From Vandiemenella viatica (lineage: Eukaryota; Arthropoda; Insecta; Orthoptera; Morabidae): a stretch of DNA of 64,000 bases. The position numbers and the translations under genes were made by a program. The notes beneath the pieces were generated by a model, which did not search any database, was not told where the DNA came from, and worked only from the letters and a program-made list of their open reading frames with translations. Shown piece after piece: positions 1 through 11,905 of the stretch (positions are counted from its first letter, which is position 1; each line of letters begins with the position of its first letter). The stretch lies in NCBI GenBank assembly GCA_031002005.1, contig CM061918.1, positions 37,638,947 to 37,702,946 of the forward strand, given 5' to 3'.

Positions 1-839
1 CTGCAGAGAAAGACACGGATTAGAATATATGAGGCAGATAATTGAGGTTGTGGGTTGTAAGGGGTATGTTGAGATGGTAATGTTAGCGCAAGATTGGAAG
101 AGATGGAGGATTTCATCAAATCAGTCGAGAGACTGATTAAAAAAAATCACGTTTCACCCTGCTTCATGCCGGAATGGGTAGGGTCGTCATCGGAGGTTCT
201 TGGGTTACTAACCCTCCTGCGACTCGTCCTATGTATTGTACCACCCAACAAACCTGGGTTCGTGTCGTTTTGGACTGCCATACGAGAAGTGAAAGGACAG
301 TGTTGGTGGAGAGCACCCCCGTATTCCCCTCCTCCCACGCCCCACCAGCTGCTGTCTTCGCTTGAGCTCCGGTGTTGCCGGTTGGCCTCAGTGCCTCCGC
401 AGCCGCCGCGGCGAGCAACGGAACACGCGCGCGAGGAACCAACACGATCCGCAACACCATCACCTGCCAGCCGCGCTCCATGCTCCAGCCACTGCATGGC
501 GGACCAATCAGCCTCGGTGATCCACCTGCTCAAGACATCACTTACAACTTGCTGTGCAGCTTGAGTTCGCAGTGACACTAGTACTCGCGGAACATCGTGG
601 TTACTGCTACATTTGACCATTTCGCACGATCCTCGTTGACTGGCAACTACCAAACGCAGGTGTACTACCCCAACATCGTCCACGGAATCTGTGGCTGTGA
701 CTTGCGTCTCCAGATCTACCTGCCTCTGGAGAATCTACTTGCTCCACAGACCCAACGTCCACATTACTACGAGGCTGGACTATTTATTCACAGTCAACAA
801 ATGATCCACTTGCCTGCAGGACACTAACAGTGACATAGG
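1..839 (+). repeat. Near-identical copy of 22921-23764 (contig end)
   Basis: The whole segment up to the N gap aligns end to end with 22921-23764. I count one substitution and three small indels: a C-run length change near 317, a 7-bp difference near 520, and one C near 813. The first 140 bases are the 3' end of an endonuclease-reverse-transcriptase LINE; the rest is GC-richer DNA with no coding frame I recognise. Identity this high beside a fixed-size gap suggests a contig overlap or haplotype duplicate placed by scaffolding. A recent duplication of about 22.9 kb is the alternative. Confidence 0.93.
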
Positions 840-1839
840 NNNNNNNNNNNNNNNNNNNNNNNNNNNNNNNNNNNNNNNNNNNNNNNNNNNNNNNNNNNNN
901 NNNNNNNNNNNNNNNNNNNNNNNNNNNNNNNNNNNNNNNNNNNNNNNNNNNNNNNNNNNNNNNNNNNNNNNNNNNNNNNNNNNNNNNNNNNNNNNNNNNN
1001 NNNNNNNNNNNNNNNNNNNNNNNNNNNNNNNNNNNNNNNNNNNNNNNNNNNNNNNNNNNNNNNNNNNNNNNNNNNNNNNNNNNNNNNNNNNNNNNNNNNN
1101 NNNNNNNNNNNNNNNNNNNNNNNNNNNNNNNNNNNNNNNNNNNNNNNNNNNNNNNNNNNNNNNNNNNNNNNNNNNNNNNNNNNNNNNNNNNNNNNNNNNN
1201 NNNNNNNNNNNNNNNNNNNNNNNNNNNNNNNNNNNNNNNNNNNNNNNNNNNNNNNNNNNNNNNNNNNNNNNNNNNNNNNNNNNNNNNNNNNNNNNNNNNN
1301 NNNNNNNNNNNNNNNNNNNNNNNNNNNNNNNNNNNNNNNNNNNNNNNNNNNNNNNNNNNNNNNNNNNNNNNNNNNNNNNNNNNNNNNNNNNNNNNNNNNN
1401 NNNNNNNNNNNNNNNNNNNNNNNNNNNNNNNNNNNNNNNNNNNNNNNNNNNNNNNNNNNNNNNNNNNNNNNNNNNNNNNNNNNNNNNNNNNNNNNNNNNN
1501 NNNNNNNNNNNNNNNNNNNNNNNNNNNNNNNNNNNNNNNNNNNNNNNNNNNNNNNNNNNNNNNNNNNNNNNNNNNNNNNNNNNNNNNNNNNNNNNNNNNN
1601 NNNNNNNNNNNNNNNNNNNNNNNNNNNNNNNNNNNNNNNNNNNNNNNNNNNNNNNNNNNNNNNNNNNNNNNNNNNNNNNNNNNNNNNNNNNNNNNNNNNN
1701 NNNNNNNNNNNNNNNNNNNNNNNNNNNNNNNNNNNNNNNNNNNNNNNNNNNNNNNNNNNNNNNNNNNNNNNNNNNNNNNNNNNNNNNNNNNNNNNNNNNN
1801 NNNNNNNNNNNNNNNNNNNNNNNNNNNNNNNNNNNNNNN
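840..1839. other. Assembly gap of exactly 1000 N
   Basis: Exactly 1000 ambiguous bases, a scaffolder default rather than a measured length. It hides whatever lies 5' of the gag-bearing element that starts just downstream, possibly its 5' LTR. Confidence 0.99.
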
Positions 1840-2144
1840 TACACTTTGTATTGTAACAATTTTGTGGTCAGTTTAAAAATTTTAAATGAGTAACGTCAGT
1901 GTTGATTTCTTAATGCATGGTAGCTTCTAAGAAAATTAAGACACGCATGTTTTGCCCATGTGTTTGAAAGTAAGTCTGCTTTCATGGTGTTGTGTTGCAT
2001 GATTCATCGTTGCTTTTCTCTTGCTGTATTTTGGAGGGGTATATGTATTTGTGTGTATTGAAAATTCGCGGTATTTTTGTTGTTAGTGAATCTAGATTTC
2101 GTCATTGCACAATTGCGGGGTAAATTCATTCGTTGTGTGTTCAT

Positions 2145-3594
2145 ATGAAGCTACGATCTCGTACGATAAAAGATTTCGATATGGAAGATCAGTCTGATAG
2201 GCAAAAATCTCCCGAAATCATGAACGATCAGGTTCAGTTAACGGAACAAAGCGAAATATTGGCTGCTGGGGAGGGGAACGTAAGTTCTGAAGTTCCGACC
2301 CACTCATATAGTTCGCAGTCTACTTTGTCGCCACAGGAAGATATGGAAAATTTTCCGTCTCCTGTCGGTGAAATGGCACAGAATACGCTCACACATTCAG
2401 AACAGACCCAACAGCAAATGCTTAACATGTTGATGGCTGCAATAGAGCAATTGAGCCAAAAAATAGCCAGCAATTTCTGGAATCAAGGCAGGAATCAAGA
2501 CTGGTAACAAGCCAGCAATTTCTGGAATTAAACAAGCGTTCGGATTTCCTTAGCCAACAACTCGATTCACAAAAAGAGGAAAATAAGAGAAATTCAGATT
2601 TGCTTAGCCAACAATTTAATTCACAAAGGGAAGAATTTAAAAGAAATGCTGAGTTGCTTAAGCAGAGTGTTGATGCACGGTTTGATTCGCAAGCTGCGAT
2701 ATTAACAAGTTTGGACGGAAAAATATCCACCTTCCGTTCTGTGATCACAAAAGAAATGTCCGAATTCAAGTCTGAGATAGCTAACATTGTTTCTAAGCTG
2801 GAAGGGACACAGAAGAAGTAAAAACTACCTGTGCTTCTTTGCAATCGGGTAATCAACAGTTGACTAAAGACTTGACGCTACCGGAACTGTCCATTGAACA
2901 GATGCGAAACGAGAACGGCCAAAACCTAGGGCAAATTTCGGAATTTGTTCAAGAGGTCAAAGACCAAAGCGAACAAAACATCCGAAAACTTAGCTCAGAG
3001 ATGACTGCCGTGGCAAGTTCAGTTGAGCTCGTTAGGACGGCACAAACCGAGTTGCAATTGTCACTGGACGAATTTCTGGAAGCCGAACGTAGTAATTTTA
3101 GTCCTCCACAAAATCCTCCGAATGCGATATTACAGACTGCGAGTGAGTCGGTTGTTAAAGTCACCACTCAACTCTTAGTCAGTGAAATTGTCAGTTTGTA
3201 CGCAAAAATATCTGAAATCAAGAAACACAACAGCAATTTCAGTTGTCTTGGATCCACAGTTAAGTGCAAACTGTCAGTAAAGCATAAGACGTTTGTAGGG
3301 CAGGAGATGAAAGATGTACAGTACATGTCGTTCTTGAAAGTCAGACAAGAGTCGGCAAGTTTTTCAATCATCGGAGAAATGCGAAATCAGTCTCAGAATT
3401 CACAGCCTATCAACATCGCGTGGAAATTTTCTGTCCGTAACTTTGTGTGGAACACTACACAATTTTGTCATTCCTTGCGGTCACAAAAGACGCAATTGTC
3501 AGCTGGACCAGTTAGTAGTGCGGTCGGTCGGCGGACACTAACCTGTTCCAGGAATGTCATTAGCTGTCGGGCACAAACCGCCGGACGTCTGTGA
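2145..3594 (+). pseudogene. Retrotransposon gag-like coiled-coil protein, frameshifted
   Basis: An ATG at 2145 opens MKLRSRTIKDFDMEDQ, a start typical of insect retrotransposon gag proteins. The reading then moves through three frames: 2145-2507, about 2510-2821, and 2839-3594. The middle part has repeated heptad-like units (LLSQQFNSQREEFKRN and variants near 2550-2680), giving a long Gln/Glu/Lys-rich coiled coil. The third piece is also Gln/Glu/Ser-rich. The shifts near 2505 and 2821 show it is dead or that the sequence carries indels. I infer gag from the start motif and coiled coil; a host coiled-coil pseudogene is the alternative. Confidence 0.5.
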
Positions 3595-3792
3595 CCTTGT
3601 AAGCCCAAGCTTCTACGTCCTTCGAAATCCTGTTGAAAGCGGTAAAGACGAATATTCGCGACGCAGAATTATTTTCCAGAGGAAGATCCATGGACGTCTC
3701 AAATTCGTCTTGTAGGCATTGTTCAACAAGTTGTGTAGCATGCCAAATACGATGACGAAAGGGCTGACTATGAATTGACCGATTTGGATCAT

Positions 3793-4760
3793 AAAAAAAA
3801 AAAAAAAAAAAAAAAAATTAAATGTACAGTACAGTATACATTCTATTAGGTTAGACGCCTTACCGAATTAATAATGCTTGAAAAACGCCGATGCCAGTTT
3901 CGCTAGTCTAAACCGTCTGTTTTGCTGGAAAGATTAGATAAACGGGAAATTAAAATTCCAGTTACCAAATTTGCACTTACAGTTAAAGCTACTTAGGATA
4001 TTTCCATATTCGGAATTTTTAATGCTTATTTCGCTATTCCGAACTTTATATTTTGTCCACGTGAAATATTAATAGTCACTTTTGATTTTCACGCTGTTAA
4101 GTGGACGTGATTTGATAAAAATCCTGAAATATTAAATGTTTTCCTGAGCCAGATAAATTGATACGCACTCGCGATAAATGAAGCGCCATAATACCACAAT
4201 TTCTTGTCTTCGCAATCACAATGAATCTGGCAGCGATACAAACATTGTGATATGCTTTCTAAGATGTATTTTGTGACATAAACGAAAAGGGTTTCAACAT
4301 TTGTGATGCATGAGTTCGATGTAACGTTTTACCTTGGGTAGTTGCATTATATCTTTTCTGAGCAGAAGTGTACAGCGAGCGTAATGACGCTTTGTCTGTG
4401 TTGACCGAAGATCGCAAGTTATCTCGTCAACGAAATTTACTTCTTGCTTTTTGTGTTTCTGTAAAGGGTGGCTAACGTGCCATAGATAATGCCCTATAGA
4501 ACACGAAACCTTGCCAGAAAGATTTGTTTAAATTGTGTTGGTCATCACAGAAATTAGGAATCTTAAGTTGAACGATTACAGATACACAGGATAGCTTTCA
4601 CAATACCTTGCTGCTATTTTGCTAACGATAGAGCGAAGTCGAAGAGCAAAAAGTTAAAGGCGACTGCATTTGTAAAGGCTAAGGGGAAAAAACTTTATTT
4701 ACGGGATATATTCAAAAATTCAGCTAACTTTGCAAGTTAAAAATAATTATCTTAGATGCT
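3793..4760. other. A-run and AT-rich DNA without recognised features
   Basis: It starts with about 26 A residues, a plausible retroposon tail, and continues as AT-rich sequence with no frame over 60 codons that resembles a known family. Confidence 0.5.
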
Positions 4761-4796
4761 AACTTCAATTAAAAAGGGGATTTTGTATATGATAAT

Positions 4797-5130
4797 TGCA
4801 CAGATGGTGAAGACGTGAACGATAAGATTATTGGTGATATCGAAGTTTTTCCTGCTATATTTCTGGCCGTATTTGATGGCCAGAGTGATCTCGAAGAATT
4901 TTTACGTGTTGACGGACTGACAAACCGAGATCGGGCCTCATAACGCCCGAAACTTAAAGCCATTTCATACAAAGTAACGGTTTCGAAAGAGTTGGAAACC
5001 GCTACCCTCTGACAGCTGAGCTCATTAGCGCAGGGAGGCAGCTGAACTCAACCGGCAGATTCCGAGAATTGGCAGGTAGCGAATACCCCAGGATGAATGG
5101 AGAAGGGAAACAAGTCGTTCCACGCCTCGT
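4797..5130 (+). pseudogene. Gag core-like fragment
   Basis: One frame reads through FDGQSDLEEFLRVDGLT then, after a shift or stop, YKVTVSKELETATL and, in another frame, RELAGSEYPRMNGEGK. This order (F-x-G-x-x-D-L-E-x-F-L, a hydrophobic helix, then a short conserved tail) resembles the capsid-like core of Ty3/Gypsy-type gag. It has several stops and shifts. It probably belongs to the same element as the coiled-coil region upstream. Confidence 0.4.
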
Positions 5131-5139
5131 TCTAGCGGT

Positions 5140-6640
5140 ATTTCGCGTACCCTTACTGTAAATTGTATAGTATTCCGTAAATTAGATTAAAACTATTGTT
5201 GGACAGCATACATTTAGCTCAGGATTGTGTGCACTCAACGAAAATAATTTCAAAGTTTATATTTGTGCTTTATATAGATTTGTAGTATTCTGCTAGCGTG
5301 AAATCTCGAAATTGCTTTGTATTGGCAAACGGAAAACCTGAGAGCGAACCGTTCTGTGCACAAAGCTTACGACCTTTTCATACAAGCTAAAGAAGCATAA
5401 GTGTATAAAAGGAAAATATTCGCTAACTGGGATGGATTTTCGGCATAAAACGTGGAGTATACGGACATGTTAAGAGTATTGTAATAACTCCTAAATAAAG
5501 AGAAATATTTTATTCTTTGAATGTCGAGATAATCTCGAGTCATCAATAGACCCATTGTGAAGGAATCGTAATGTTACTGAGGAATGATAGTTACGCTATT
5601 CATTATCCTTTCAATTTGTGTGCCGAATGGATATTTTGGGTCCGCTTGTACGCCAAAGATGCTACAGCGACTTTGGTTGACGATGATGAAAGTTCACGTC
5701 AAACCGCATAATGTGTATAATGTCTCATATGGGAATGGTAAATTTTATAGAAATTCCATTACATATACCCATGAGCAAATACAGTTTCCTTTCGCCATGA
5801 AATTCGCAATCACTTCACAGACGGTATATTACAAGTTAGAGATGTCGACCAATGAAAGGCTAATTAGGAGACCACCTAACATTCAACGAGTAAGGTTCAT
5901 AATTTACGTAACAAACGAAAACATGTACTTACATCGTTCATTCCACACCACGTTGAATTATAAGTAAATGCCGCGTCATTAAAATCTAAGATTACAGTTA
6001 GTGATATTTGACCATGAACACGGGCACATCTTCTCTATGAAACGCTTGTTCAATTAACCGTCGGTCATGACGCAAATCACGTCACCGAATCCGACTAAAC
6101 TATTCCGTTGTTTTGAGATTAAACCCGCGCAATGTAATGAGATATTTTCCACTCACCTCTAGCATCTATAGGGATGTTTGTTGAAGGCAGAATTATTTTT
6201 ATGCACATGAGTAAAACATCACGCTAAATTGTAAATACAATGTATAGTTCAACCACTTTCTGCATAAGTGTTCTGACAATGTTTTGTTTTATTAATGTGT
6301 TTCATTTTATTAATTTAATGATAAGATTTGATACAAGTTATTTTCAAGATTATTATTATTTAAACATGTATGTAAATAATTTATTTTCATGTATATTTTA
6401 GTGTTGTGTTTAATTTAACTTTGTATTTGGGAAGGCTACCTGAATTCACGTGCTTCTGTTTGTAAAGAATTGTAAGACGGCCAAAAGGACATATGCTCCC
6501 GTTATAAATTCACCTTACAAGGCAGGAATACCGATGGTTTTTGGAATCACATTTAAAATTTATGTGACTGTAAAAAAAAAAAAAAGGCTTCAGTTTTTGT
6601 TGAGTCACAATGGAGGTAGAATTAGGTAGTTAAAAATAAA
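5140..6640. other. AT-rich DNA, no recognised gene
   Basis: A 127-codon frame at 5584-5967 (+) starts with a hydrophobic stretch but matches nothing I know. A perfect 13-bp inverted repeat (arms AAAATAAAATTAT) lies at about 6634-6665. I cannot assign a function to either. Confidence 0.4.
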
Positions 6641-6682
6641 ATTATTGTACCATAATTTTATTTTCACCAACGGCCGGCCATA

Positions 6683-7947
6683 TTGTAACGAGCCGCGCTG
6701 TCGCCACGTTACAAGGTGCATTTTTTATTATATATGTAATAATATAAGAGTAATTTACATAAATCTTGGGCGACCACGTGAATAGATTTTGGTTGTAATT
6801 TTATAAAGTACGCAAGATTCCAAGTGAGGACTGTAATGAAATGGTGAACTTATACAGTGTATCGTAGCAAAGCGAATATTAAAGAGTTATTGAGCTATGT
6901 AGGCGTGAAGCTAATCTTGGTCTTTCCGAGCCATGGCGACGGGACGTCGCGGATTTGGGTTTTTGCCGGACCACACACACTGCTCCCTGGGGATGGGTCA
7001 CTCACCGAGCGGGAAAAGCCTGCCGTCCGAAACCCGAATGTTCTCGCCCCGGCGAACTTAGCCGAATATGTCCGACCTCGGTTGGATTCTTTGGCCAAAT
7101 CACATATCGAGGATATCACGTGACATTAGGTGCCGACCTGAAGGTCCAATCAAAATGAGCGTATAACTCAAAATCCTGGGAATTTTTGTTGTATGTGAGC
7201 TTCGAGACTACAAATGGGCGGAGCAAGAAGTTTCCTCGTGGACCGAAGAGCGAGGAGCTGGACATTCTAACTTCGATCGCACCAGTCTGAGGTTGACTTG
7301 GAAAGTTGACTTCTTTCGCTAAATGCAGCTTGCCTTGCTGGAGCGAGCGTATCACCGCAACACAGCCGGTAATGCGATGATGTGCATGGCCAGACCAGAG
7401 ATGCCTATAGCCGACTTGTGAGATAATCTCACATACCGTGGGTCCGCTACACTCATCACAGACATCAGACGCAGAACTACAATGGTAATTGATTACGACC
7501 AAGCCATGTGATTGTGCATTCCGTGAAACAGAACCCGTAAGCGGCTTTGAGAGGATAGGTCCATGTTCTCACTTTGTAATTGTAAAAACCCCTGAGCTAG
7601 CGGCATAATTTGCCAGAACTAGTTATTTTCGAATGATATATTGTTCATTCTGGCGCCCATGATTTTCTTTTTAACTGTAAAGTCACAGTGTTATGATGCC
7701 TTTGTCTGAGGTAGTCATAACTTGTATTTTTCATTGTTTCCAGTTGTCATTATTTCTTGCATTTTGATTCTGAGATATTTAAAAGTAAATATATGATTGT
7801 TTGCTTGCCCATGACGGCTAATTGTAACTCTGAGCGTTGCTTTTATGACTTTGCCAATTTGTGTTAATGTTAACGGTAAATTCGCTCGGACTTGTAATCG
7901 CCAGTGATAAGAAAATAAATGTCATATTGTGACAATTTACCTGAATT
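6683..7947 (+). repeat. Possible 3' LTR, GC-richer
   Basis: Starts near TTGTAACGAGCC, which forms an inverted pair with ACGTTACAA 20 bp on. It contains a GC-rich, promoter-like middle (6930-7500), then AATAAA at about 7915, and ends near TATTGTGACA. No TATA box or polypurine tract is clear. The 5' partner would be inside the N gap. Confidence 0.25.
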
Positions 7948-8104
7948 CCAACTAACGTCGAAATTCTTGCAAAATTGATAAATTTTCACTCCTTCATAAA
8001 AATTAAAATTAAAAATCCACAATTATTAATCATAAAGGTATGAAAGATAATTGTAACGTGGTTTGCCCACCAAGGCACCCACCACATAACGAAAGCAAAA
8101 CATT

Positions 8105-8535
8105 AGCAAAAAGCAAATAAATCGCAATGTAAAAACTTTGGTCAAGCAGCAGGATTATAGAAAGTTTTAATTAAATTGAAATTTAGCCTAGGCCGAATTG
8201 AAAATTGCATTCATAGTTACAACAGAGACCATGGGCAAGTTTTTTAAAAGTTTTTTATATTGCTTTATTTAATAACATGTTAATAAAAAGCAGTTCCACG
8301 TTCTTTCAGTCGTAAATTTTATCGATTTTTTTTTAAGTATGAAATGCTACTAAAATGTATTATGAATTATGGCAATTAATTTGGTAAAAGTTGTTTAGCT
8401 ATTAAACTGTGGACATAACCTCGAATTTCTACTAATATCTCTGGTCGCTGTTAATTTGCGAGCGATGGCTGACACGTGTCAGCCAATAGCCATGGAGGTG
8501 AGTGAGTGAGCTTAGAAAATTGTATAGTAGATACG
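8105..8535 (+). repeat. Dispersed repeat, copy 1 (pair with 41085-41505)
   Basis: Aligns in direct orientation, with gaps, to 41085-41505. Shared blocks include ACTTTGGTCAAG, AAATTGAAATTTAG, CAGTTCCACGTT, ATGGCAATTAATTT and GAGTGAGTGAGCTTAGAAAA. No coding frame. Probably part of an LTR or a non-autonomous element. Confidence 0.8.
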
Positions 8536-8648
8536 CCAAGTCTTCAACAAGGAGTTGCTTACCCACCAAATATCATAATATTCTTTCTTCTTATGACGTT
8601 CGTGCCCTAGTTTGAGCGTATGCGGTTATGATGTGCTATGTTTACTTC

Positions 8649-8668
8649 CCCCCCCCCCCCCCCCCCAG
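8649..8668. repeat. Poly-C run
   Basis: About 20 consecutive C residues; the length is probably unreliable in the assembly. Confidence 0.9.
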
Positions 8669-8699
8669 AACTCAAACCAGCTAACCCCGCGTCAGCGCC

Positions 8700-9115
8700 A
8701 CACATATCATCAATCTTTAGTCTTTTGTCAGTGTATCTAATAAGATGACTCTTCTTGGCATTTATCTTCATCCCACGTTGAACTACCCAGTTAGAATGTT
8801 CTATTCATGCCACCCTGCAGCGGTTCACAGTCTTCCCCTGTTTTGATCCTATTATATACCATTATGACATCTCCAAACAACACAATCATTAATTAAAATA
8901 ATGGACAACAATGATCCCAATACAGTACCCAACGGTACTCCCTTTTCATTTTCCATCTGCTTTGATGCTGCATTTCCCGTACTATCTGTTTGCCTTCCAC
9001 GTTTTAACAATTCCTCTCGCTTTTCGATCCACCCTGATTACCTTTACCTTATTTACCTTGCAATTTTTGGATCACTATTAAATGAATCAGAAAGATCCAG
9101 TGCTTCACTATCAAC
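8700..9115 (-). pseudogene. LINE reverse transcriptase fragment
   Basis: On the minus strand the frame reads KGVPLGTVLGSLLSIILIND, the degraded form of the RT block usually written GVPQGSVLGPLLFIIYIND. Downstream in another frame is FGDVIMVYNRI, at the position of the FADD catalytic box, followed by GMKINAKKSHLI, like the region after it. This ordered set supports a non-LTR RT with frameshifts. The catalytic FADD is altered, so it is dead. The clade is unclear, possibly CR1/L2-like. Confidence 0.6.
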
Positions 9116-9347
9116 TTGGCCTTCCTTGCCCATTTGATTTGAAATGTTTTGCACATCGCCCACTAAATGCACTAAGCAGCTGTTAGTCATACACAAACCA
9201 CTTTATTTCTTCAGAGGCATTGCTGAAGTGGTTGGATATCAAATTTTCCATCAACATATTTAGGCCAAACCAATCAATCTGTGATTCTCTCCTTCTTTAT
9301 GAGCCGGTACAGCTATTGCACATGATCATGTATGCACTGTTAGCTGA

Positions 9348-9424
9348 TGGACCGATTCCGTTAGATGAACGGTAACGCTCGGGCCTGACATAGGGGAGGA
9401 CGCGGGTTCGAATCCTCGCCCGGT
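9348..9424 (+). repeat. tRNA-like SINE head
   Basis: A 77-bp segment resembles a tRNA, with a B box GGGTTCGAATCC and a partly paired acceptor (GACCG with CGGTC). The middle (ACGCTCGGGCCTGACATAGG) resembles the tRNA head of the common SINE family in this window. Imperfect acceptor pairing argues against a working tRNA gene. Confidence 0.6.
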
Positions 9425-9429
9425 CAACG

Positions 9430-10290
9430 AAGCAAAAAAACAGAAGCTATCTAAACAGCTCAGGTAACCCGGTAAAAGTCTGTAGGGAGCGATACGGTCC
9501 AATGATCGATACTTTATATCCAGCAGGAAGCAAACTTCGTTTACTTAATAGAAGGCTTCCATGAACCGGAATAAATTAGTTTGCGTGCAGCACGCGTCAC
9601 CATGTGGGGTGCATGGGAACTATTCATTTACTTTAACGATAGACTTGCTTCAGACAGTAAACTTTTCAAAATTCTGGTCCTTCGCCGAACATATACATAC
9701 TGCCCTAACTATTGGTCCTGTATTCGTTTTTTATTTGAAAATTAAGTCTCGTACCAGGACAAAACTTTTCAGTAGATCGCGGAGCAATATTTATTGCTAC
9801 TCACTCCCCATTATGAACCCACTGTATCCAAAGCATAAACACCAAATGTTGTTTCGCGCTTTATACACGAGTCATCCGAAACCGATTTCGAATAAGAAAC
9901 TGTTTTAATTAGTTTACATGAGAATTCCGTAAAAAAGGATTTCTCAAGAAAACTGAAAACTTTCATTAAAGTACGAGTTAGTTGAGGCTCAAGATGAATC
10001 ATAAAGTAATCAATAAACTCACTATGCCCGCCAAATCGAGTCAACGGCGGCACTATCTACCCTTTTCTGGAAGCGATTCAGGCAATTTTTGTACCTTCGT
10101 ATCTTCGATCTGTATGATGCAACTTGTCTCAAATTTGTATTATACATAGAAATCAGTAAGCTTAGCAAACACATTAAGTTTTGTTTCGTTCCTTTCCTTA
10201 CTTGGTAAGATATTCGTATGAAAATTCTCCAATTTGTAAATGATTAACTCACTAATAATCATCAAATTTTAGAATACTTCCTGTCGTATA
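9430..10290. other. Unclassified AT-rich DNA
   Basis: No frame or repeat here could be matched to a known family. Confidence 0.5.
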
Positions 10291-10292
10291 TA

Positions 10293-10500
10293 GCTAAAAT
10301 TTTGCACACTGATTCCTCCCGGAAACCTTGGATCACAGCAGAAATATTACAGTTGATGGATCAGAGGAGGAGGCATAAAAATGCACAGGATGAAGCAGGA
10401 AGAGAGCAGTACAGACACTTTGGAAATCAAATAAACAGGAAATGCAGAAAAGAAAAATATAAGTGGCTGCAAGAAAAGTGCGAAGAGGCAGAAAAGTAAA
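10293..10500 (+). pseudogene. LINE endonuclease/RT linker fragment
   Basis: A 65-codon frame contains KPWITAEILQLMDQRRRHKN and then a basic segment ending KCRKEKYKWLQEKCEE. This is the typical spacer between the apurinic endonuclease and RT domains of insect endonuclease-reverse-transcriptase LINEs, beginning with the conserved KPWIT block. It ends at a stop and neither neighbouring domain is present, so it is an isolated fragment. Confidence 0.65.
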
Positions 10501-10891
10501 TAGGTACAGCAGATGTTACTCTAATTTGTCGTATGGATGTCAGTTTGATTCGATAAACGAACAAATACGAAGCATCATGCGAGAACTGAAACGGTTTGTA
10601 CAGCGACTAAATGGATCTCAGTGAGAATGAAATTTGAACATCATGCGTCGCGTATTTCTGGGAATTTCGATTTGAATTCATTTCGTTACAAAGGAAAATG
10701 TGTTGCGCCCACATTATTTTTGTATAATTAGTATTATTTACTGTTAAGTATTGATACTTTTAATGAGGTAATTACGAGTAATTTTGACAACATAAAGAGT
10801 TATTTTGTAGTTTTGATTTTGTTTAACATTAAACATAGAAAATTTAGATATATAATATGAAATGGTTATTGCTTTTTTTATTGATCATACT

Positions 10892-11573
10892 GTTATGGTC
10901 TTCGGTGGTTTAATTAATATACTGATTAATTAAAAAGTCCACCAAAAGGTTATGTTGAAGATTTGTTTATTTTCTCAAAACTAAGTCAGCGACATTCACA
11001 TGCATAGATACAATACAGAGATGCCCTTCTGAGCAGTCGCAAAGATAATCTTTATAAAACTTCTGTGAACTCAACTTGAAAACTAACTGTCCTTCTGCCG
11101 ATCTGTTTATATAGTCTCTATCGAAATTGCGAGAATTCTTCAAAAGCTTCCGCCCGATATTTCTCGAACATTAACAATTACTCAAACAATTAAACATATT
11201 AAAAACAATCAGAATTAATACATAATCACTTAACATCATTACAAAATGATCAGAAATGGAAATTAGAGATACTTAAATACAAAATTATTTACAGAAATCA
11301 TTTCAAACTGTAGAAAATTGTCCTGTAGACATCGTAACTTGCATTAATACTTGGAATTACACACATTTAAGTAATTTTCTTACAAAATTCTGTTCATAAA
11401 CATATTAAATGGACTTTAAATAATTTTCTTTCATAAAACAAAAGTCTATATACACTCATTTACAAGAAATTGCAAAACAAACATACCCGATCATATTCAA
11501 GCAAACTTTAGCTCACTACAAATACTTCATACAGTACAATACTATTCAAAATTCAGGTATGAGGGCTGTTACA
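10892..11573 (-). mobile_element. Solo LTR, copy 1, with ATAC target duplication
   Basis: Read on the minus strand it begins TGTAACAGCCCTCAT and ends ACCATAACA, giving TG...CA ends. It is flanked by a perfect 4-bp duplication ATAC (10888-10891 and 11574-11577). It carries a TATA-like CTATATAAACAG. Two relatives lie at 56294-56983 and 63139-63830. There is no internal region beside it, so it is a solo LTR, probably Ty3/Gypsy-type from the duplication length. Confidence 0.82.
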
Positions 11574-11715
11574 ATACCTTAGTGATATTTTGTTAATTTC
11601 AAACATTTATGAAATGCGTGTGTTTAAAAAGGCGATATTATTTTATTTTAATTTTCAATGCGAATTTTACCTAAACTTATTTTACTAAATGAATTTACTT
11701 AAACTTTACAAAGTA

Positions 11716-11905
11716 CGAACGAAGTCATCCCGTAATCCACACACGACGCGACTCGTTGCGATGCTTCACGCTAGTGCTCGATTGTGTCCGAAGTAACGAG
11801 AAACGAAACGATACGATAGTAACGAAGTCGTCCCCTACGCGGCGCGACTCGATGTTAGCGCTCCATTGTACCGAAATCGATAGTAACGAGTACTTATTGA
11901 TTTAA
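11716..11905. repeat. CpG-rich two-copy direct repeat
   Basis: Two units of roughly 90 bp share AACGAAGTCNTCCC, CGCGACTCG, a gcgctc/gtgctc block and GTAACGAG. The repeat is CpG-dense in an AT-rich surrounding. No frame. Confidence 0.6.

Larger units (their letters stand above)
1840..7950 (+). mobile_element. Decayed gag-only LTR-type retroelement (boundaries uncertain)
   Basis: The region contains a broken coiled-coil gag (2145-3594) and a gag-core-like segment (4797-5130), but no protease, RT, RNase H or integrase was seen. The sequence after the gap ends a block in TATTGTAACAATTT, and a similar TATTGTGACAATTT occurs at about 7934-7947 just after an AATAAA signal. These could be matching LTR 3' ends, with the 3' LTR starting near TTGTAACGAGCC at 6683. 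A 26-base A run (3793-3818) and unrelated AT-rich DNA (3820-4700) suggest later insertions. It could be a non-autonomous gag-only element or simply one that lost pol. The LTR boundaries are inference. Confidence 0.4.

Noticed and set aside
147..683. Overlapping open frames of 60-178 codons on both strands
   Set aside because: GC-rich, stop-poor sequence; no frame is favoured or resembles a known protein, and the copy at 22921-23764 breaks the frames by indels.
780..1859. Long minus-strand open frame
   Set aside because: It consists almost entirely of the 1000-N gap.
5584..5967. Host gene or envelope-like protein of 127 codons
   Set aside because: A hydrophobic start is the only hint; no family match and no cysteine or glycosylation pattern that would support an envelope.
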